Assembly (NCBI GenBank): GCA_020024555.1
Contig: JAHHTQ010000043.1
Coordinates: 1 to 13,083 of the forward strand
Length of the DNA: 13,083 bases
DNA from: Angelakisella sp.
GTDB lineage: Bacteria; Bacillota; Clostridia; Oscillospirales; Ruminococcaceae
Reading direction: 5' to 3'
This document shows positions 1 to 7,361 of this stretch, one piece after another. The stretch's first letter is position 1. Each line of letters starts with the position of its first letter. Position numbers and translations under genes: made by a program. Below the pieces are notes generated by a model. It was not told the origin of the DNA. It saw nothing but the letters and a program-made list of their open reading frames with translations, and did no database searches.

Positions 1-2
1 TT

Positions 3-1022
3 GCAAACAGACCGAGAGCAGAAAAAATAAGCGCTCACGGTCTGTTTTCTTTTGGCTACAAACCTATTAATCTTTCTGAAGTTCAGCGTGAGCTTACCAA
101 AGATTCAAGAGCAATATATATGCCGATAATCTCACTTACAAGAGAGGATGCGATAAAAACAGGCTATGACAATGCTGAAAGTTGGCATAATCTAATGTCA
201 AAAATGGCTCCTGTCATGGCTGAGAATTTTAAGATTAGACTTGATAACTATCATTGGTATGCTGCCTTTCACAACGAAGGACATCATCCACACATACACA
301 TGATAGTTTATTCTGACAATCCAAACGAAGGTTATCTCAATGAAAAAGGGATTGAAAATATTAAGCATGAATTAGTCGGCAATATATTTAATCAAGGCTT
401 ACAGGTAATATACAGTGGTATGACTGAGCATAACAAGAAATTGAAAAATGAGTTTAGAGAAGCTCTTGAAAATATCAAAATCGAAAAAAGTGATCATGAA
501 CTAAACAATATTTTGCTACTCCTCTATCAACGATTACGAATACACAAAGGCAAAAAGGTATATGGCTATCTCAATAAATCCACCAAAAAGTTAGTAAACA
601 ACATAGTCGATAAAATAAGTGAGAATAAAAGCATAGACAGTGCTTACAAAACGTGGTGGCAACTTAAAGAGGACGTATATCACAGCTACTCTGACAGGGA
701 GTGGAAACAACCCAAGCTATCTGAATGCGCTGAATTTAAATTGGTTAAAAATATGGTTATCAAAGAAGTTATGCAAATGGATTTCAGTTTAATGTTAACG
801 GATAATCAAAAACAAGAACAAGAAGTTTTAACCAAGCACTTAATAAATTTGTTTACGAATATTGCAAAAGTATTTGAAAACCAAACTCCCGAACCAAGGA
901 TAGCTCATAGTCACATTGACAGCAAGAGATTGCAAAAACTTCGTGAAATGCGTCTTGTTATGGGAAGAAAAATTGATGATATATCCAATGATGAGCCGTC
1001 TTTCAAAATGCAGATGTATTAA
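3..1022 (+). CDS. MobP3-like conjugative relaxase, 5'-truncated by window edge
   Basis: This reading frame is open from base 3 with no start in the window, so 339 C-terminal residues are visible. The internal ATG at 120 lies inside the conserved domain and is not the true start. The visible part begins near AHGLFSFGYKP and contains HNEGHHPHIHMIVYS, the metal-binding three-His motif (HxH preceded by a further His) of HUH relaxases. By family knowledge such enzymes nick the oriT strand through an N-terminal tyrosine, here off the window, and pilot the DNA into the recipient. Wording around the motif (WYAAFHNEGHHPHIHM) matches MobP3-type relaxases of Clostridial ICEs and IMEs as I remember them. 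The C-terminal third is helical and charged. An oriT-like sequence lies about 130 bp downstream. The relaxase assignment is firm; the MobP3 subfamily is recognition from memory. Confidence 0.88.
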   Translation, partial: ANRPRAEKISAHGLFSFGYKPINLSEVQRELTKDSRAIYMPIISLTREDAIKTGYDNAESWHNLMSKMAPVMAENFKIRLDNYHWYAAFHNEGHHPHIHMIVYSDNPNEGYLNEKGIENIKHELVGNIFNQGLQVIYSGMTEHNKKLKNEFREALENIKIEKSDHELNNILLLLYQRLRIHKGKKVYGYLNKSTKKLVNNIVDKISENKSIDSAYKTWWQLKEDVYHSYSDREWKQPKLSECAEFKLVKNMVIKEVMQMDFSLMLTDNQKQEQEVLTKHLINLFTNIAKVFENQTPEPRIAHSHIDSKRLQKLREMRLVMGRKIDDISNDEPSFKMQMY

Positions 1023-1036
1023 GACTATATCTACAT

Positions 1037-1057
1037 GAGGGGGTATTTTACCCCCTC
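1037..1057. other. GC-rich perfect hairpin after the relaxase
   Basis: GAGGGGG (1037-1043), loop TATTTTA, CCCCCTC (1051-1057) form a perfect 7-bp stem 14 bases after the relaxase stop. No T-run follows on either strand, so a classic intrinsic terminator is doubtful. The 5' arm plus loop resembles the A-box (GTGAGGGGTATTTTA) of the repeat array further right, so it may be an outlying member of that family. Confidence 0.5.
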
Positions 1058-1103
1058 GTCAAATTACAAAGACAATTAGCGCTATGTTTCTGTAAGAAAT
1101 CAT

Positions 1104-1180
1104 ATGGGACGTCAAAAAAAATGGCGTCCTATCTTTCAAAAAAACAAGAGAGACTTCCGCCAAGGGATAAGTACGCAATT
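1104..1180 (+). promoter_or_regulatory. Candidate origin of transfer: inverted repeat plus nick-like motif
   Basis: An imperfect inverted repeat (ATGGGACGTCA at 1104-1114, TGGCGTCCTAT at 1122-1132; 11 pairs, two of them G-T; A-rich loop) lies 23 bases before TCCGCCAAGGGATAAGT (1156-1172), which continues as ACGCAATT. The core ATAAGTACGC resembles ATAAGTGCGCCCT, the nick region known from pIP501/pGO1/RSF1010-type oriT sites. A second small inverted repeat (AACTG/CAGTT at 1187-1201, then TTCACAGTGAA) follows. An inverted repeat beside a nick core next to a relaxase gene is the usual oriT arrangement. Assignment is by similarity from memory and is not proven. A near copy of the 17-mer occurs at 7362. 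Confidence 0.4.
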
Positions 1181-1327
1181 TTATAGAACTGCCCACCAGT
1201 TCACAGTGAACCCCCAAAGAAGGAAACAATAGAATATATATAACATCAGAAAAGAATATATAAGATATAATAATATAATTATATTAAATCTAATAATAAC
1301 TAAGCCCTGTTTCAGGGTACACCTATT

Positions 1328-1361
1328 AAGTCTCAAAATAAAAACATTTGAGACTTTTTTT
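1328..1361 (+). terminator. Rho-independent terminator
   Basis: AAGTCTCAAA (1328-1337) pairs perfectly with TTTGAGACTT (1347-1356) around a 9-base loop and runs into a T-tract (1355-1361). A smaller hairpin, CCCTG-TTT-CAGGG (1305-1317), lies just upstream. It probably ends transcription from the relaxase operon and insulates the repeat array that follows. Confidence 0.8.
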
Positions 1362-1400
1362 AATTTAGGGGTATAAAAAATGCGTTTTCGTTGTCTATAT

Positions 1401-2044
1401 AGTGAGGGGTATTTTAGCTAAGCAATATAAATAAATTGATTATTGATTTTTGTTCAGAATGCTGAAAAACAAAAGAAAAAGTATTTTTATTAAAAAACAA
1501 TGGTTATCAAACCCTTGAAAAATTCCTTTAAAAGGTGATAGAGTTTATATTCTTAGCAAAATTAATAATTGAGATTTAAGTTTTTGTTTATATCGCTGAA
1601 AATGAGAAAAGATAACTAAAACAAGTTTCAAATAGGTTTTTCAAAACATTGTTTTTTTGACGTTAAGTGATGGGATAAAAATATTCTTAATCAATATTAA
1701 AAATTAGATAAGAAATATATATTCGCAATGCAGAGCATTTGGTTAAAACGCTGAAAAACAAATAAAAATTGAAAAAGATCATTTTTATGGGGGTACTTTT
1801 ATCCGGTTACTGTGGTTATAAGTGAAGGGATATTTAAACCATAGGCAAAACAAATATATCAAATACAAAATATTTGTTTAAAACGCTGAAATTTCACTTA
1901 TTTTAAAAAAAGTTGAAAAAACAGGTTTCAAAAAATGCTTCTGAGTGTGGATATAAGTGAAGGGTATTTTAAATTCACTAAAATTATTTCACAATCAGAC
2001 TTTAAAAATGGTCGCTGAAAGTGGAAGTAAGTGAAGGGATAAAA
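1401..2044. repeat. Degenerate tandem array of about 135-bp units (five units)
   Basis: Two motifs alternate through this gene-free stretch. A-box TAAGTGAAGGGATATTTTA occurs near 1401, 1666, 1819, 1954 and 2028, with a decayed copy near 1531. B-box CGCTGAAAAACAA occurs at 1461, 1594, 1749, 1884 and 2013. Successive B-boxes are 133, 155, 135 and 129 bases apart, and three B-to-A distances are about 70, so this is a regular repeat and not composition noise. Further matches support unit alignment: ATATTCTTA near 1548 and 1680, a TTTTTGTTTA-like run before B-boxes, and ACAAGTTTCAAA/ACAGGTTTCAAA near 1621 and 1921. The last unit is shortened, with B and A only 14 bases apart. No convincing ORF is present. 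Iteron-like replication or partition site, protein-binding array or reiterated RNA are all possible. Confidence 0.65.
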
Positions 2045-2054
2045 TCCTCTCAGA

Positions 2055-2392
2055 TTGTACCTTGAAAATTTAATATTCGATTTCATAAATACGTTAGTTA
2101 GTGTGCCGTAAAAGGAAAAGCGACATTGATGAAACCGCCATGACTGCATTTGCACGAGCGATAAAGTTTCGATCATAAAACAGTCTGTGGTGGACTGTTT
2201 GCCAAAACCACACTTGCCTACAATGATACTTCTGTTCCGTCCTAAGGTCGGGCGAGATAAAACCGTCGCAACAAAGGAGAGCAGTTTTGAGAGATCCTCA
2301 AAAAGGTGAAAGACCTATGCAAAGCTTAACCAACTTTGGTTTATGAAATCGCCATTAGCACTTGGGGAGACAGTATCGAATTAAGCGCAAAA
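2055..2392 (+). ncRNA. Candidate structured RNA with pseudoknot, related to the leader at 11523
   Basis: No plausible ORF, but dense local pairing is visible. AAACAGTC (2178-2185) pairs with GACTGTTT (2193-2200); the loop bases TGTGGT (2186-2191) can pair with ACCACA (2207-2212), giving an H-type pseudoknot. Further hairpins are CGTCC/GGGCG (2238-2254), TTTTGAG/CTCAAAA (2285-2303), AGGT/ACCT (2304-2316) and AACCA/TGGTT (2328-2341). The ends match blocks in the 11523-11650 leader in the same order: TTGTACCTTGAAAATT, G(T/C)GTGCC, GCCATGAC, CGAGCGA-AAA, GGAG-AGTATC, AAGCGC. It lies before the SHOCT and recombinase genes and could be a cis-acting leader or a separate small RNA. I do not recognise the family. 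Strand is inferred from the orientation relative to downstream genes. Confidence 0.55.
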
Positions 2393-2400
2393 TCTTTAAT

Positions 2401-2444
2401 TTGACATTAGAAAGGTTGCCGATTTACATATTTCTGTAAGTCGG
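2401..2444 (+). promoter_or_regulatory. Promoter candidate with overlapping hairpin upstream of SHOCT gene
   Basis: TTGACA (2401-2406), 17 bases, then TTACAT (2424-2429; TACATA one base later is equally possible) gives a fair SigA-type promoter. The same bases form a 10-bp stem: CCGATTTACA (2419-2428) with TGTAAGTCGG (2435-2444), including one G-T pair. The stem could be an operator or the 3' hairpin of the upstream structured RNA. It would drive the SHOCT-recombinase operon. Confidence 0.5.
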
Positions 2445-2487
2445 TAAAATTGTAATATTAAATTGAAATACTTGGAGGTAAAAATAT

Positions 2488-2655
2488 ATGACAACAGAAG
2501 AAACAAGAAACGAAATAGAATACAAAATATCAATTCAACTTTTGGATATTCTTTTAGTGCGAGGAGTAATAGATTGTAAACAATATGCACAAATAGATGA
2601 GCTTAATCGAGAGTCATTTTCTCCCATACTTAAAGAACTTTTACATAGCTATTAA
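2488..2655 (+). CDS. SHOCT-like small protein (55 aa) heading the recombinase operon
   Basis: An ATG at 2488 follows TTGGAGG (2472-2478) at good spacing and gives MTTEETRNEIEYKISIQLLD through LNRESFSPILKELLHSY. The pattern of a helical start, a hydrophobic middle, then a GVIDCKQYAQIDELN turn (resembling G-xI-t-x-eEy-xxI-xxLN) matches the short SHOCT-like proteins often found directly upstream of large serine recombinases in Clostridial elements. That link is family knowledge; function is unknown, and a role with the recombinases is inferred. It ends 42 bases before the next start, in the same orientation. Lengths of about 50-70 aa are usual for these proteins, so it looks intact. Confidence 0.72.
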   Translation: MTTEETRNEIEYKISIQLLDILLVRGVIDCKQYAQIDELNRESFSPILKELLHSY

Positions 2656-2697
2656 GTTACTTTTGTGGTAGTGTTGCTTGTAAAGGAGGTACATGTC

Positions 2698-4254
2698 ATG
2701 TCAAATAAAAATATAAAAATAATCGAACCACGAAGACAAGAAATCTTATCAGCGTACAATCCCCAAATTAGAGTATGCGCATACTGTCGAGTAAGTACTG
2801 ACAGCAGCAAGCAACACACATCATATCTTGCACAGGCAGACTACTACACAAAATATATTTCAGAACATAGTGAGTGGTCACTTGTGGATATATATGCTGA
2901 TGAAAGCAGTGGAACAAAACTCAAAAACCGTGATGGATTTAATAAAATGATAAGCGAGTGTGAGAAAAACAATATAGACCTTATCATCACAAAATCAATC
3001 ACAAGGTTTGCAAGAAATACAATTGACAGCATTGAAACGATAAGAAAATTAAAATCATTAGGTATAGCTGTCTACTTTGAAAAAGAAAACATAAATACAA
3101 TGTCAGAGCAAAGTGAGCAAATGCTTACAATACTTTCATCAATAGCACAAGGTGAAAGTGAAAGCATATCAACAAATGTACGTTGGGGAATAGAAAAAAG
3201 ATTTCGAGATGGAACATATATACCCAGCTGTGTAGCTTATGGATACACCAAAAATGAAGATAATGAAATTGAAATCGAACCACAACAAGCTGAAATAATC
3301 AAGAGAATTTTCACAGAATATCTAAGTGGCAAAGGTACATACTTGATAGCAAAAGGTTTAAATGATGACAATATAAAGCCTATCCGTAAAGCCAAAATAT
3401 GGCGAGACAATGTAATTCAAGAGATACTTAAAAATCAAATTTACAAAGGTGATATGTTGCTTCAAAAGACATACACAACACAGAACCTACCATTCACAAA
3501 GAAGAAAAACAACGGTGAAAAAGCTCAGTACTTAGTACAAAACAATCATCAAGCAATTGTATCACAAGAAGATTTTGACAAAGTACAAGAGATAATGAGT
3601 TATCGAAGTAAAAAAACTATTTCCAATAATTACGAGTTCAGTGGAAAAATCAAATGCAGTGAATGTGGAGACACCTTTCGCAGACAAAAGATTTATATAG
3701 GCACACCCTACGAAGCTGTACAATGGTGCTGTAAGACACATATATCCAACAAAAGCAAATGCAAGCTGAAAGCTATTCGGGAAAATGAACTGAAACATAG
3801 CTTTGTAAACATGTGGAACAGATTAATCAGCAACTATGAAAACATACTCTATCCACTACTTGATAGCTTAGAACAACTTAATCTTGAAGATAATAAAACA
3901 CAGTTAGAAACAATAGAAAATCAAATAAAAGATATTAAAGAGCAGAGTCGTGTCCTTAGCGAAGTAGCGCAGAAAGGATATATTGACTCTGCTCTTTACA
4001 TATCTGAACAAACAAGGCTTAACATTGAGATCGAAAGATTGAAAAAACAAAAAGAGAATCTAATCAAAGACAGTGAGTATAAAAACGATATAGAGAATAC
4101 AAAGCAAATTATAAAGCTGATCGAAAACAACTACACACTTATTGACAGATATGAAAAAGTTATCTTCAAAAAGCTTATAGAGACACTTCATATCTCTGAC
4201 AGTGAAATCATATTCGAACTAATAAACGGACTTAAACTTACAGAAAAGAGGTAA
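2698..4254 (+). CDS. Large serine recombinase (518 aa), first of triplet
   Basis: The start is ATG 2698, preceded by AAAGGAGG at 2682-2689; the upstream in-frame GTG at 2665 has no such site. The resolvase domain spans roughly residues 24-165, with catalytic Ser33 in AYCRVST and active-site arginines R103/R106 in ITRFARN. The recombinase domain (about 185-290) contains YGYTKNEDNEIEIEPQQAEII and the IYKGDML ending. A zinc ribbon starts at CSECG and continues with WCC and SKCK (about 320-360), followed by a long coiled coil (about 390-475). By family these enzymes cut and rejoin attP/attB through a phosphoserine bond, integrating or excising the element. The next gene starts 4 bases after this stop, so the triplet is probably one transcript. 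Confidence 0.93.
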   Translation: MSNKNIKIIEPRRQEILSAYNPQIRVCAYCRVSTDSSKQHTSYLAQADYYTKYISEHSEWSLVDIYADESSGTKLKNRDGFNKMISECEKNNIDLIITKSITRFARNTIDSIETIRKLKSLGIAVYFEKENINTMSEQSEQMLTILSSIAQGESESISTNVRWGIEKRFRDGTYIPSCVAYGYTKNEDNEIEIEPQQAEIIKRIFTEYLSGKGTYLIAKGLNDDNIKPIRKAKIWRDNVIQEILKNQIYKGDMLLQKTYTTQNLPFTKKKNNGEKAQYLVQNNHQAIVSQEDFDKVQEIMSYRSKKTISNNYEFSGKIKCSECGDTFRRQKIYIGTPYEAVQWCCKTHISNKSKCKLKAIRENELKHSFVNMWNRLISNYENILYPLLDSLEQLNLEDNKTQLETIENQIKDIKEQSRVLSEVAQKGYIDSALYISEQTRLNIEIERLKKQKENLIKDSEYKNDIENTKQIIKLIENNYTLIDRYEKVIFKKLIETLHISDSEIIFELINGLKLTEKR

Positions 4255-4258
4255 TATA

Positions 4259-4762
4259 ATGCAGATACACATACCAATGGGTTATGAAATGAAAGATGGA
4301 AAAGTCTATGTAAACAAACCACAAGGTGAAGTCGTTATACATATTTACAGGGAATATATAAACGGCAAATCTTTACTTCACATAGCCAAAAATCTTAAAG
4401 AAAAGCAAATACCCAATCCAAACGGAAATATAAATTGGACACATGGATCAGTTGCAAAAATACTTGAAAACAAAAAATATATGGGCGATGACTTCTATCC
4501 ACAAATTATAGCTTGTGAGACATTTGAGACTGTGCAGACTTTAAGAAATAATAGTAAGAGTAAACCCAAAAAGGTATCGAAAGATATAGATATAGAGTAT
4601 CCTATCAAGCCAAAAAACATATATTTATCACAAGAAGTTAAAAGCCTTGATAGGTTAATTGAAACTACGCCAACAAAAGAATTAATTTACAAACGAGCTG
4701 AAAAGATATATTTGGAAAGTAATATATATAACATTGAAAGGAGCAAAACAAATGATTGCTAA
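4259..4762 (+). CDS. Recombinase-domain-only protein without catalytic resolvase domain (167 aa), middle of triplet
   Basis: ATG 4259 follows AAAGAGG (4245-4251), which lies inside the end of the previous gene. The protein starts directly with the recombinase-domain pattern: IPMGYEMKDGKVYVNKPQGE, then GKSLLHIAKNL, and NINWTHGSVAKILENKKYMG at about 60-80. It lacks the N-terminal YCRVST catalytic domain and has no CxxC zinc ribbon. The C-terminal half is lysine-rich and unassigned. It cannot cut DNA by itself. The coupled position between two full recombinases suggests an accessory DNA-binding or directionality role. Short middle members like this recur in recombinase triplets of Firmicute elements, as far as I recall, which argues against simple decay. 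Its end overlaps the next gene by 11 bases. Confidence 0.82.
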   Translation: MQIHIPMGYEMKDGKVYVNKPQGEVVIHIYREYINGKSLLHIAKNLKEKQIPNPNGNINWTHGSVAKILENKKYMGDDFYPQIIACETFETVQTLRNNSKSKPKKVSKDIDIEYPIKPKNIYLSQEVKSLDRLIETTPTKELIYKRAEKIYLESNIYNIERSKTNDC

Positions 4763-6398
4763 AAAGACAGTCGCTATAATTCCCCCTAAAATACAGTACG
4801 ATAAAAACCTTAAAATTGAAGAAAAACGATTGAGAGTAGCAGCCTATTGTAGAGTAAGCACTTTGCTTGAAGAACAGGAGGGTAGTTATGAATCACAGGT
4901 AGAATACTACACGAATAAAATAAATACAATCTCAAATTGGGAATGCGCGGGAATATTCGCAGATGACGGAAAGTCAGCCACAGGAACTGCAAAACGAGAT
5001 GACTTCAATGCTCTGATAAAAGATTGTATGAACGGAAAAATCGACCTTGTGCTTACTAAATCTGTGTCAAGATTTGCAAGAAATACAGTTGATGCTCTCC
5101 AAAACATACGTAAGCTGAAAGAGAAAAATATTCCGATAATCTTTGAAAAAGAAGGCATCAACACTATGGAAAGTGGCGGAGAGTTATTAATAACAATTCT
5201 ATCTTCACAGGCACAGGAAGAAAGCCGAAACATAAGCGAAAACACCCGCTGGGGTATAACAAGGAGGTTTGAAAGTGGAAATGTAAGAGTAAACCATAAG
5301 AGATTTATGGGATACACAAAAGATAAAAACGGAAACCTCGTCATAGTCCCCGAAGAAGCCAAAATAATACAAAGAATATTCAGAGAATATCTTGATGGTA
5401 GCAGTATAGGACAGATAGCAAAAGGCTTAGACAATGACCATATATTGACTAAAACAGGTAAAGACCATTGGAACGTAGGCACAATAGAAAGAATGCTGTC
5501 ACAAGAAAAATATATGGGTGATGCCTTACTTCAAAAGACATATACAACAGACTTTCTTACAAAAAAGAAAGTGAAAAACAATGGCTTTGCAAGACAGTAC
5601 TACATTGAAAATGACCATGAACCTATAATCTCAAAAGAGCTATTCATGGCTGTACAGACAGAGAAAAAAAGACGCGCCACCTTAAATAAATCATCAGTTA
5701 CAAGAAAGAAAAATGCCGGAACAACAAAAAGCAAGTATTCTTCTAAATATGTACTTAGTGACATAATGGTCTGCGCTGAGTGTGGACACAAATATCGCAG
5801 ACAGGTATGGTCAAAGTACGGTGAAAAATCAGCTGTATGGAGATGTGAGGACAGACTCAAACTTGGCAAGAAATCGACTTGCATATACTCGCCAACAATA
5901 AAAGAAGATGATTTACACAAGGCAATAACAAAAGCTATAAACAGTGTCATAGATAACAAAGAAGACTTTATAAGCAGATTTAGAAACAACGTAATTGAAG
6001 TAATAGCAGATTATAGTACTGAAACTGTAACTCAAAAGATTGATGAAGAGATAAGCAACCTACAAAATGATATACTCAAACTAATCGAACGTAACGCAAA
6101 ATATGGAGCTGTAAGCAATGATTATGACAATGAGTATAAGTTGCTACATGACAAAATAGAAAGCCTAAAACGAGCAAAACAAGCCAATATTAACGAGATA
6201 AAATCAAATCACATCTGCGAAGAAAAAATTGACAAAGCGAACGTTATACTTGACAACATCAATCCGAAGCTACTTACCTTCGACCAAGAGCTTGTAAAAA
6301 GGTTAATTGAATCTATAAAGGTTAAACGAAACAATGAAATTGAGATAAGATTTTACAGTGGAATAGTTGTGAATGAAAAGCTTAACAGTGAAGAATAA
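4752..6398 (+). CDS. Large serine recombinase (548 aa), third of triplet
   Basis: ATG 4752 sits 9 bases after GAAAGGAG (4736-4742); an in-frame TTG at 4734 is less likely. The gene overlaps the previous one by 11 bases, so translation is probably coupled. The resolvase domain has catalytic Ser36 in AAYCRVST and R107/R110 in VSRFARN. The recombinase domain includes MGYTKDKNGNLVIVPEEAKI and EKYMGDALLQKTYTTDF. The zinc ribbon is CAECGHKYRRQ with later WRCED and KKSTC, followed by a coiled-coil tail. It is a clear but diverged paralogue of the first recombinase, sharing the QKTYTT segment. Two active enzymes of different sequence suggest hetero-oligomers or asymmetric attachment sites, as with CcrA/CcrB of SCCmec; that is inference. 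Confidence 0.93.
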   Translation: MIAKKTVAIIPPKIQYDKNLKIEEKRLRVAAYCRVSTLLEEQEGSYESQVEYYTNKINTISNWECAGIFADDGKSATGTAKRDDFNALIKDCMNGKIDLVLTKSVSRFARNTVDALQNIRKLKEKNIPIIFEKEGINTMESGGELLITILSSQAQEESRNISENTRWGITRRFESGNVRVNHKRFMGYTKDKNGNLVIVPEEAKIIQRIFREYLDGSSIGQIAKGLDNDHILTKTGKDHWNVGTIERMLSQEKYMGDALLQKTYTTDFLTKKKVKNNGFARQYYIENDHEPIISKELFMAVQTEKKRRATLNKSSVTRKKNAGTTKSKYSSKYVLSDIMVCAECGHKYRRQVWSKYGEKSAVWRCEDRLKLGKKSTCIYSPTIKEDDLHKAITKAINSVIDNKEDFISRFRNNVIEVIADYSTETVTQKIDEEISNLQNDILKLIERNAKYGAVSNDYDNEYKLLHDKIESLKRAKQANINEIKSNHICEEKIDKANVILDNINPKLLTFDQELVKRLIESIKVKRNNEIEIRFYSGIVVNEKLNSEE

Positions 6399-6413
6399 AA
6401 GTTAGTTATCATA

Positions 6414-6442
6414 TTGAAAAGAAGTATCAAATATGATAAAAT
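6414..6442 (+). promoter_or_regulatory. Promoter of the Rpn-like gene
   Basis: TTGAAA (6414-6419), a 17-base spacer and TAAAAT (6437-6442) lie 38 bases before the Rpn-like ATG. This separates that gene from the recombinase operon, which ends at 6398. Confidence 0.65.
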
Positions 6443-6479
6443 ATACTTATAAACAATATACATAAAAGGATATGCAGAT

Positions 6480-7269
6480 ATGGATAACAAAGACTTATAC
6501 AAAAAAGAATATCTTGAACATATACGCAAATTCAAACTTATGGATGATGACTTTATGTTGAAATGTTTTGAAGATAACATAGAGTGTACAGAACTTGTCG
6601 TAAATATAGTGTTGGATAGAAATGATTTAAAAATACAACAAGTTCGCACACAGCACCAAATAAAAAACCTACAGGGACGTTCGATAATATGCTGTAGATA
6701 AAGACGGAAAGCTATATAATATTGAGATTCAACGAGCTGATAAGGGTGCAAGTATGAAACGTGCAAGATACAACAGCAGTATGATTGATGCAAATATTAC
6801 TTCACCGGGTGATAACTATGAAAAACTTTCAGAGACATACGTAATCTTCATAACAGAACGTGACGTTTTAGGAAAAAAACTGCCTATTTACCATATTGAC
6901 CGTGTTATAAGGGAAACAGGCGAATATTTTAATGATGAAGCGCATATTATATATGTTAACGGTGAGTACAGAGATAACAGTCCACTTGGTATACTTATGC
7001 AAGACTTTAACTGTACAAATCCAAATGATATGCAATACAAACAACTTGCAGAGAGAACCAGATATTTTAAAGAAGATGAGAAAGGAGTGGCTACTATGTG
7101 CAAGATGATGGAAGATATGAGAAATGAAGCTGCAACGAAAGAAAGAATAGATATGGCTAAAAAACTTCTGCTTTCTGATAAACTTAAATTATCTTATGAA
7201 GATATAGCCGAATACTCAAATCTGACTGTCGAACAAGTAAAAGAATTAGCTCAAGACTTAGCCAAATAA
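6480..7269 (+). pseudogene. Rpn/PDDEXK_2-family transposase-like nuclease, frameshifted
   Basis: ATG 6480 follows AAAAGGA. The first frame reads MDNKDLYKKEYLEHIRKFKL to NLQGRS (TCG at 6681-6683). The conserved continuation resumes in another frame at 6688 as YAVDKDGKLYNIEIQRADKG and runs to the stop at 7269. Between the two only ATAA remains, whereas intact relatives have about five residues (typically VRLDI), so roughly 11 bases appear lost. The lost residues include the Asp expected to pair with the E-x-Q (EIQ) of the PD-(D/E)XK nuclease core, so even a shifted product would probably be inactive. Later conserved parts are present: VIFITERDVLGKKLPIYHID, FNDEAHIIYVNG and YFKEDEKGVATMCKMMEDMR. 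Intact Rpn proteins are about 270-300 aa and promote RecA-independent recombination in E. coli. Recently dead copy. Confidence 0.85.
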
Positions 7270-7286
7270 AATCAAGCGAAAACCTT

Positions 7287-7327
7287 ATAAAGCCTCCAAG
7301 AATATTATCTTGAAGGCTTTATTTTTG
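7287..7327 (+). terminator. Rho-independent terminator of the Rpn-like gene
   Basis: ATAAAGCCTCCAAG (7287-7300) pairs with CTTGAAGGCTTTAT (7309-7322), with one mismatch, around an 8-base loop, followed by TTTTTG. It stands 17 bases after the pseudogene stop. Confidence 0.85.
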
Positions 7328-7361
7328 TGACCGAACGATATTTTAAATAAAAAATAGGTTC

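Noticed and set aside
1401..2044. CRISPR array
   Set aside because: The period is 130-155 bp with short degenerate boxes, not 25-40 bp identical repeats with unique spacers, and no cas gene is present.
1928..2176. Minus-strand 82-aa ORF over the end of the repeat array and start of the structured RNA
   Set aside because: It crosses two repeat units and the leader block, has no ribosome-binding site and no protein-like pattern.
2101..2392. Group II intron (starts with GTGTGCC)
   Set aside because: The 5' heptamer resembles intron starts, but no domain V-like hairpin and no reverse transcriptase gene is visible, and the same heptamer block occurs in the short leader at 11545.
2665..2697. GTG 2665 as start of the first recombinase
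   Set aside because: The AAAGGAGG at 2682-2689 lies inside that extension and is ideally spaced for ATG 2698.
4259..4762. Middle recombinase gene as a decayed fragment of a full recombinase
   Set aside because: It has its own ribosome-binding site, an intact frame with coupled overlap to the next gene, and no catalytic-domain remnant upstream; an accessory gene fits better.
4907..5482. Long minus-strand ORF (191 aa) inside the third recombinase
   Set aside because: It is antisense to conserved resolvase and recombinase domains with catalytic motifs, has no recognisable family, and its hydrophobic Ser/Leu-rich composition is typical of the complement of Lys/Glu/Asn-rich coding DNA.
6353..6793. 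Minus-strand ORF (146 aa) across the recombinase end and Rpn start
   Set aside because: It spans a clear forward promoter and the Rpn start, lacks a ribosome-binding site, and is rich in Cys/Tyr/Ser as expected for an antisense shadow.
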